Part shown: positions 32,998 through 37,032 of the stretch, piece after piece
How positions within the stretch are numbered: position 1 is the stretch's first letter
How the letters are laid out: the number at the start of each line of letters is the position of its first letter
Assembly (NCBI GenBank): GCA_021372515.1
Contig: JAJFUG010000114.1
Location: 1-37,032, forward strand
Source of the DNA: a bacterium
GTDB taxonomy: Bacteria; Gemmatimonadota; Glassbacteria; GWA2-58-10
Reading direction: 5' to 3'
DNA length: 37,032 bases
Made by a program: the position numbers and the translations under genes
Notes under the pieces: model-generated
What the model was told of the DNA's origin: nothing
Databases searched by the model: none
The model's input: the letters and a program-made list of their open reading frames with translations, nothing else

Positions 32998-33927
32998 ATG
33001 CGCATTCTGGTCACCGGCGGGGCCGGGTTCCTCGGTTCTCACCTCTGCGACTACCTGGTCGAAAAAAATCACGATGTAATCTGCATCGACAACCTGATTA
33101 CAGGCAACATTGAAAACATCAGCCACCTGATGGGCCACGAGCGGTTCCGGTTCATCCGCTACGATGTCACCGAGTACATGTTCATCCCCGGGCGGCTGGA
33201 CGCGATCCTGCATTTCGCCTCGCCCGCCTCGCCGGTGGACTACCTCGAATACCCGATCCAGACCCTCAAGGTGGGCAGCCTGGGCACGCACAAGGCCTTG
33301 GGCCTGGCCCGCGAGAAAGGCGCCCGCTTTTTGCTCGCCTCCACCAGCGAGGTCTACGGCGACCCGCTGGTCCACCCGCAGACCGAGGACTACTGGGGTA
33401 ACGTGAACCCGATCGGCCCGCGCGGGGTGTACGACGAGGCCAAGCGTTTCGCCGAGGCGATCAGCATGGCCTACCAGCGCACCCACGGGGTCGAGGTGCG
33501 GATCGTACGAATTTTCAACACCTATGGTCCGCGCATGCGCATGAACGACGGCCGGGTGGTGCCCAATTTCATCAAGCAAGCCCTCTGCGGCGAGCCGATC
33601 ACCGTGTTCGGCGACGGCAGCCAGACCCGCTCGTTCTGCTACTGGTCCGACCTGGTCGAGGGCCTCTACCGCCTGCTGCTCTCGGAGGCGGACGGCCCGG
33701 TCAATATCGGCAACCCCACCGAGCACTCCATCCTGCAGTTCGCCGAGCGGATTATCGAGTTGACCGGCAGCAGCAGCCAGATCATCCACAAGCGCCTGCC
33801 CGAGGATGACCCCAAGGTGCGCCGTCCCGACATCACCCGCGCCCGCAAGCTCCTGGGCTGGGAGCCGAAGGTCGACCTGGACGAGGGGCTGCGGCGCACA
33901 ATCGACTATTTCCGCGGCAAGGTCTGA
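32998..33927 (+). CDS. UDP-glucuronate decarboxylase-like SDR
   Basis: A 309-residue extended SDR closely resembling UDP-xylose synthase. [20 protein letters not shown] is the NAD-binding opening. [41 protein letters not shown], and YDEAK (YxxxK) with [21 protein letters not shown] are diagnostic of the UXS/UGD-decarboxylase branch. The reaction would be NAD-dependent conversion of UDP-glucuronate to UDP-xylose (or the 4-keto pentose). It could feed the glycosyltransferases of the first cluster although it lies 15 kb away. ATG at 32998 fits the family start; 32983 and 32947 are upstream alternatives. Confidence 0.9.
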   Translation: MRILVTGGAGFLGSHLCDYLVEKNHDVICIDNLITGNIENISHLMGHERFRFIRYDVTEYMFIPGRLDAILHFASPASPVDYLEYPIQTLKVGSLGTHKALGLAREKGARFLLASTSEVYGDPLVHPQTEDYWGNVNPIGPRGVYDEAKRFAEAISMAYQRTHGVEVRIVRIFNTYGPRMRMNDGRVVPNFIKQALCGEPITVFGDGSQTRSFCYWSDLVEGLYRLLLSEADGPVNIGNPTEHSILQFAERIIELTGSSSQIIHKRLPEDDPKVRRPDITRARKLLGWEPKVDLDEGLRRTIDYFRGKV

Positions 33928-34070
33928 CCGCGGGGAGGCCTGTCCCGGGAAATTTACCCGCGGAGCGGTACGCTTGTCCAGTTCCACGGTCAACCGGTTC
34001 CGGATTTCATCGGTTTTCATCTACAGAGCGGTTCGTTTCGGCGTTGGTTCAGTCCGAGGGAGTGCAAAAA

Positions 34071-35180
34071 ATGCTTATCTCAAAGCTCGAAGTGTTCCAC
34101 CTGCGCCTTCCCCTGCTCCATCATTTCGAGATCAGCAGCGGGCGCCTGACCCACATAGATTCGATCCTGGTGCGCCTGCGCGGAGAGGGCGACGAGGGCT
34201 GGGGCGAGGCCCCGCCCTGGAACACACCTATCTACGGCCATGAGACCGCCGAGACCGCGTTCCATATGGTGCGTGACATTTTCGCCCCCGAGGTGGTGGG
34301 GCGGCGCTTCGACACGCCCGGGAGTATCAACGCGGTGCTGGGCCAGTTCCGGGGCAACGGGTTCGCCAAGGCGGCCCTGGAGACCGCCTGGTGGGTGCTG
34401 GAGGCCCGCCTCAAGGGCAAGCCCCTGCACGAAACCCTCGGCGGAGATAAAAACAAGATTGTCGGCTGCGGCAACAGCCTGGGGATAGAGGACACCCCGG
34501 AGCAACTGCTGGATGCCGTGCAGGCCTCGCTGGATATGGGGTTCCAGCGGATCAAGATCAAGGTGAAACACGGCTGGGACCTCAAGATTCTGGACAAGGT
34601 GCGCGGCCGGTTCCCGGCCATCGCCCTGCAGGTGGATGCCAACAGCGCCTATTCGCTGGAGGATATCGACACCCTGCGGCATTTCGATGACTACGGCCTG
34701 GTGCAGATCGAGCAGCCGTTGGCCTATGACGACCTGATCGACCACGCCACGCTTCAGGCCGAGCTCAAGACCCCAATCTGTCTGGACGAGTCGATCAAGT
34801 CGGCCGAGGACGCGCGCAAGGCGGCGCAGATCAAGGCCTGCAGAATAATCAACATCAAGATTTCGCGGGTGGGCGGCCTCTACGAGGCGATCAAGATTCA
34901 CGATGTCTGCGCCTCCAGCGGCATCCCCTGCTGGGTCGGAGGGATGCTGGAGAGCGCTATCGGCGAGTCGATCTGCATCGAGTTCGCCTCCCTGCCCAAT
35001 ATCAAGCTGCCCAGCGATATAATGCCGAGTTGCCGTTTCTACCGGCCCGACATCACCGAGCCGGAGAACGTGATGTCGCGCCAGGGCACCTACCAGCTTT
35101 CACAGCAGCCTGGGATCGGGCACAACCCGGTCTGGGAGCGGGTCGAATCCTTCACGGTCAAGCGCTGGGAATCGAGCTGA
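34071..35180 (+). CDS. MenC/N-succinylamino acid racemase-like enolase-superfamily enzyme
   Basis: A 369-residue enolase-superfamily protein of the MenC2/NSAR type. The capping domain is at the N terminus (residues 1-110), followed by the barrel. Active-site landmarks are present: RIKIKVK (the KxK catalytic pair near residue 163), QVDANSAY (metal Asp), VQIEQP (metal Glu), CLDESI (metal Asp), and NIKISRVGG with the opposite catalytic Lys. The reaction is o-succinylbenzoate synthesis for menaquinone, or racemisation of N-succinylamino acids; sequence alone does not separate them, and no other men gene is nearby. The ATG at 34071 has GAGGGAG about 10 bases ahead. The 143-base gap before it has no other recognisable feature. 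Confidence 0.88.
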   Translation: MLISKLEVFHLRLPLLHHFEISSGRLTHIDSILVRLRGEGDEGWGEAPPWNTPIYGHETAETAFHMVRDIFAPEVVGRRFDTPGSINAVLGQFRGNGFAKAALETAWWVLEARLKGKPLHETLGGDKNKIVGCGNSLGIEDTPEQLLDAVQASLDMGFQRIKIKVKHGWDLKILDKVRGRFPAIALQVDANSAYSLEDIDTLRHFDDYGLVQIEQPLAYDDLIDHATLQAELKTPICLDESIKSAEDARKAAQIKACRIINIKISRVGGLYEAIKIHDVCASSGIPCWVGGMLESAIGESICIEFASLPNIKLPSDIMPSCRFYRPDITEPENVMSRQGTYQLSQQPGIGHNPVWERVESFTVKRWESS

Positions 35181-35434
35181 GCGGCTTGTCCGAATCAGTT
35201 TCGTACCAAAGAAGGGGCACGGCGCGCGCCGTGCCCCTGAAGATACAACTGGATCGCCAAAGCCAAGAACCCCCGCCGCTGGGCCGCCACCGGAACAGCG
35301 AAACGGGATTTCCCCCGCGGCGTGCCCGTCTGGGCTGTCGAGCGTTTCTGTCGTCAGGTGGTCAACTTCTAGGAGGGCGGCCGACTCGCCGATGTCTCCG
35401 GCATCCTCTGGGACTTCATCCAGGAGGGGAAGTG
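35181..35434 (+). other. Intergenic stretch with a palindrome and a possible gene relic
   Basis: This 254-base GC-rich gap includes a perfect 24-base palindrome at 35214-35237 (outer arms GGGGCACG). From about 35246 a + strand frame reads NWIAKAKNPRRWAATG, later VPVWAVERFCRQVVNF, a TAG, then EGGRLADVSGILWDFIQEGK and TGA next to the zinc-ribbon start. It looks like protein sequence broken by a stop, but no family is recognised. Confidence 0.35.
35214..35237. repeat. Perfect 24-bp palindrome of the GGGGCACG family
   Basis: The 24 bases read the same on both strands and share outer arms with the palindrome at 22780-22799. It lies 33 bases after the stop of the enolase-superfamily gene and is a candidate transcript-end hairpin. 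Confidence 0.7.
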
Positions 35435-35749
35435 ATGTGGTACTTCTGGGAAAAGTGGAAACTTAAGCGGTCGCTTGCTCGTGCAGAAAAGTATGGTCGA
35501 AGAATAAAAAAAATAAATAGCACAATGCCCCCCAATAAACGCATCTGTTGTGGCTGTGAATCAGAAGTAACATTAAGCAAACAGGGATCATTTATTTGTC
35601 CATACTGTGGAGAGTTAAATCTTTATGACTTCAACTATAATTGCCGCATCCCAAGAGCACGAAAAAGTTTATTTACTCGTGTGCGCCATTTCTTTGGTTA
35701 TTTGATTGCATCTGTCGGCTGGGTAAACCTTATAGGTAGCACCCAGTAG
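35435..35749 (+). CDS. AT-rich zinc-ribbon protein, possibly truncated by the IS
   Basis: A 104-residue protein of unknown family. Residues about 1-30 are basic and helical (MWYFWEKWKLKRSLARAEKY). A zinc ribbon follows: CCGCESEV with C-x2-C and FICPYCGELN with C-x2-C. A short hydrophobic stretch near the end (FFGYLIASVGWVNLIG) may contact the membrane. The start has AGGAGGGG directly upstream. The base composition is strongly AT-rich, unlike every gene before it, so it may be acquired. The TAG at 35747-35749 lies one base before the insertion sequence, so the true C terminus may have been replaced. Confidence 0.62.
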   Translation: MWYFWEKWKLKRSLARAEKYGRRIKKINSTMPPNKRICCGCESEVTLSKQGSFICPYCGELNLYDFNYNCRIPRARKSLFTRVRHFFGYLIASVGWVNLIGSTQ

Positions 35750-35773
35750 TGTCCGGTTAAGGTAGAAAAAAAG

Positions 35774-35847
35774 CGGGCTAACCCTATTTCTTATTAGATT
35801 TGAAGCGCCAACCGCAAATCTGAATAAGAAAACAGGAGGTTAGCCCG
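35774..35847 (+). promoter_or_regulatory. Long hairpin over the transposase ribosome site
   Basis: Paired arms in order: CGGGCTAACC (35774-35783) with GGTTAGCCCG (35838-35847); TTTCTTATT with AATAAGAAA; AGATTTG with CAAATCT; loop of twelve bases. The Shine-Dalgarno AGGAGG (35834-35839) lies partly in the outer stem and the stem ends at the ATG. Such subterminal hairpins in other insertion sequences block translation of read-through transcripts, so that is the likely role. Confidence 0.65.
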
Positions 35848-37026
35848 ATGACAAGGAATACAGTATTCGGTCAGGTTATGCAACTTATTTCTCGTCCGGG
35901 ATTCAAGAACAGTGTTGAGAAGTATTCTGGAGACAAGCGTACGCGCTGTTTCAGTTGTTGGCAGCAGCTCACGGTGCTTTTGTATTCGCAGGCCAGGGGA
36001 CTGAAGAGCTTGCGCGATATAGCGGTAAGCCTGCGCAGCCAGCAGCGGAAGTGGTATCACCTGGGTCTGGAGAGTGTCTCGCGCAGCACTCTTGCCGATG
36101 CGAACAACAAGCGCAGCTCGGATATATACAAGGCTGTGTTTTACGATGTTCTGGGCAAATGCCAGAGCCTGGCTCCAGGCCATAAGTTCAGGTTCAAGAA
36201 CCCGCTTTACAGCATGGATTCCACGCTGGTAAAGCTTTGTTTGACGGTGTTCCCCTGGGCGGACTACCAGAAGCGCAAGGGGGCAATGAAGATACATACT
36301 CTTCTTGACCACAACGGCTGTCTGCCCTCGTTCATCACGCTGACCACGGCCAGATGCAACGATGTAAGAGTGGTAAACGATGAGAGTTATAATTTTCCGG
36401 TCCTTCCACCGGACAGCATAATCACGGTAGACCGCGGCTATTACGACTTTAAGTGGTTACATTCTCTACAGTTAAACCGCGTATTTTTTATCACCAGGGC
36501 CAAGACGAACCTTGGATACGAAGTAGCCGGACAGCAGGAAGTGCCCAAAAACAAGGGCATCCTCTCCGATCAGATTATACGGTTCACCGGCTACCGCCAG
36601 CAAAGGGCATATCCTGAGACCTTGAGGCGGATCACTTTTTATGACAAAAAAAGAAATGTAGAACTGGTTTTTATCACCAACAACTTCAAACTGGCGGCTT
36701 CCACGATTGCCGAGCTGTATAAACACCGCTGGCAGATAGAGTTATTCTTCAAATGGATCAAGCAGAACCTCAAAATTAAAACGTTCCTCGGCGCCAGCGA
36801 AAACGCCGTGATGACTCAAATCTGGGCCGCGATGATTTACTATCTTCTGCTCACGTTTATCAAGTTCCAGACCCGCTATGCCTACTCCTTGCATGAACTG
36901 ACAAAGGTCATCGGCGAGCTGTTGATGGAACATGTTGATATTATTGAAGTTCTAAGAATCAAGTTCGACAAGCTCAAATTACTTAAACCAAATCAACCTC
37001 AATTGGCTCTATCCCTTAAATTTTAA
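35848..37026 (+). CDS. IS4-family transposase
   Basis: A 392-residue DDE transposase with an N-terminal DUF4372-like domain (VFGQVMQLISRPGF, CFSCWQQLTVLLYSQARGLKSLRDIAV). The catalytic core has SMDSTLVKL (first Asp), ITVDRGYYD (second Asp) and YKHRWQIELFFKWIKQNLKI (the Y-2-R-3-E-6-K motif with the Glu). All catalytic positions look intact and the frame is open end to end, so it is probably active. It catalyses cut-and-paste movement of the element. AGGAGG lies eight bases before the ATG inside the long hairpin, so translation is probably kept low. Confidence 0.92.
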   Translation: MTRNTVFGQVMQLISRPGFKNSVEKYSGDKRTRCFSCWQQLTVLLYSQARGLKSLRDIAVSLRSQQRKWYHLGLESVSRSTLADANNKRSSDIYKAVFYDVLGKCQSLAPGHKFRFKNPLYSMDSTLVKLCLTVFPWADYQKRKGAMKIHTLLDHNGCLPSFITLTTARCNDVRVVNDESYNFPVLPPDSIITVDRGYYDFKWLHSLQLNRVFFITRAKTNLGYEVAGQQEVPKNKGILSDQIIRFTGYRQQRAYPETLRRITFYDKKRNVELVFITNNFKLAASTIAELYKHRWQIELFFKWIKQNLKIKTFLGASENAVMTQIWAAMIYYLLLTFIKFQTRYAYSLHELTKVIGELLMEHVDIIEVLRIKFDKLKLLKPNQPQLALSLKF

Positions 37027-37032
37027 CCGGAC

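Larger units (their letters stand above)
35751..37032 (+). mobile_element. IS4-family insertion sequence
   Basis: The element starts at GTCCGGTTAA (35751-35760) and ends with the inverted match TTAACCGGAC (37023-37032), giving 10-bp perfect terminal inverted repeats. Between them is one complete transposase gene. The right terminal repeat is also the last base of the window, so the flanking target duplication cannot be checked. A base composition lower in GC than the chromosome supports recent arrival. Confidence 0.88.

Noticed and set aside
35181-35434. tRNA or small RNA gene at the palindrome
   Set aside because: The 24-base palindrome gives only a simple hairpin; no cloverleaf arms or anticodon loop are seen.

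Overview
The window is GC-rich bacterial chromosome with short intergenic gaps, many ATGA-type overlaps and frequent CTG/GTG/CGG codons. Only the last 1.6 kb differs, being clearly richer in A and T. There is no rRNA, tRNA or other taxonomic marker. The gene set (wecA-led exopolysaccharide operon, DUF4330, FapA/DUF342, NYN, DUF2264, MenC-like enzyme) fits a Gram-negative-type bacterium, possibly from a little-cultivated high-GC lineage; this placement is inference only.

Region 1 (1-18044, + strand) is an exopolysaccharide/glycan assembly cluster. It holds six GT4-type glycosyltransferases, one of them fused to a DUF218 domain, and a GT2 of the dolichol-phosphate-mannose-synthase type. It also has an AsnB-type amidotransferase, two nucleotide-sugar epimerase/dehydratases, a transglutaminase-like TPR protein, a membrane-anchored protein with three DUF4330-like units, a small membrane protein, and a WecA/TagO-type initiating phosphoglycosyltransferase. 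No flippase, polymerase, chain-length regulator or exporter is visible, so the operon probably continues outside the window. Two glycosyltransferase types each occur twice in the same order, suggesting an old cassette duplication.

Region 2 (18045-26556) is mixed housekeeping. It contains an NYN-domain putative RNase translationally coupled to a TrkA C-terminal fragment, a secreted beta-helix protein, a trkH gene with a one-base frameshift, Maf and D-aminoacyl-tRNA deacylase on the minus strand, archease, and a Tat-exported DUF2264 protein.

Region 3 (26557-32881, minus strand) holds a 1322-residue, mostly helical protein of unknown function downstream of a FapA/DUF342 protein, and a small two-TM protein. 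Region 4 (32882-35434) has a UDP-glucuronate decarboxylase-like SDR and a MenC/NSAR-type enolase-superfamily enzyme. Region 5 (35435-37032) has an AT-rich zinc-ribbon gene and an IS4-family insertion sequence whose right end coincides with the end of the window.

The most notable signal is a collinear element of about 220 nt present twice: at 1-221, just upstream of the first glycosyltransferase, and at 26573-26796, just upstream of the DUF2264 gene. Both copies have the same orientation relative to the following gene. They share nearly invariant blocks at nearly invariant spacing and end in a hairpin whose stem differs between copies but stays paired. It looks like an undescribed structured 5' leader that could co-regulate polysaccharide synthesis and a predicted polysaccharide-active enzyme.
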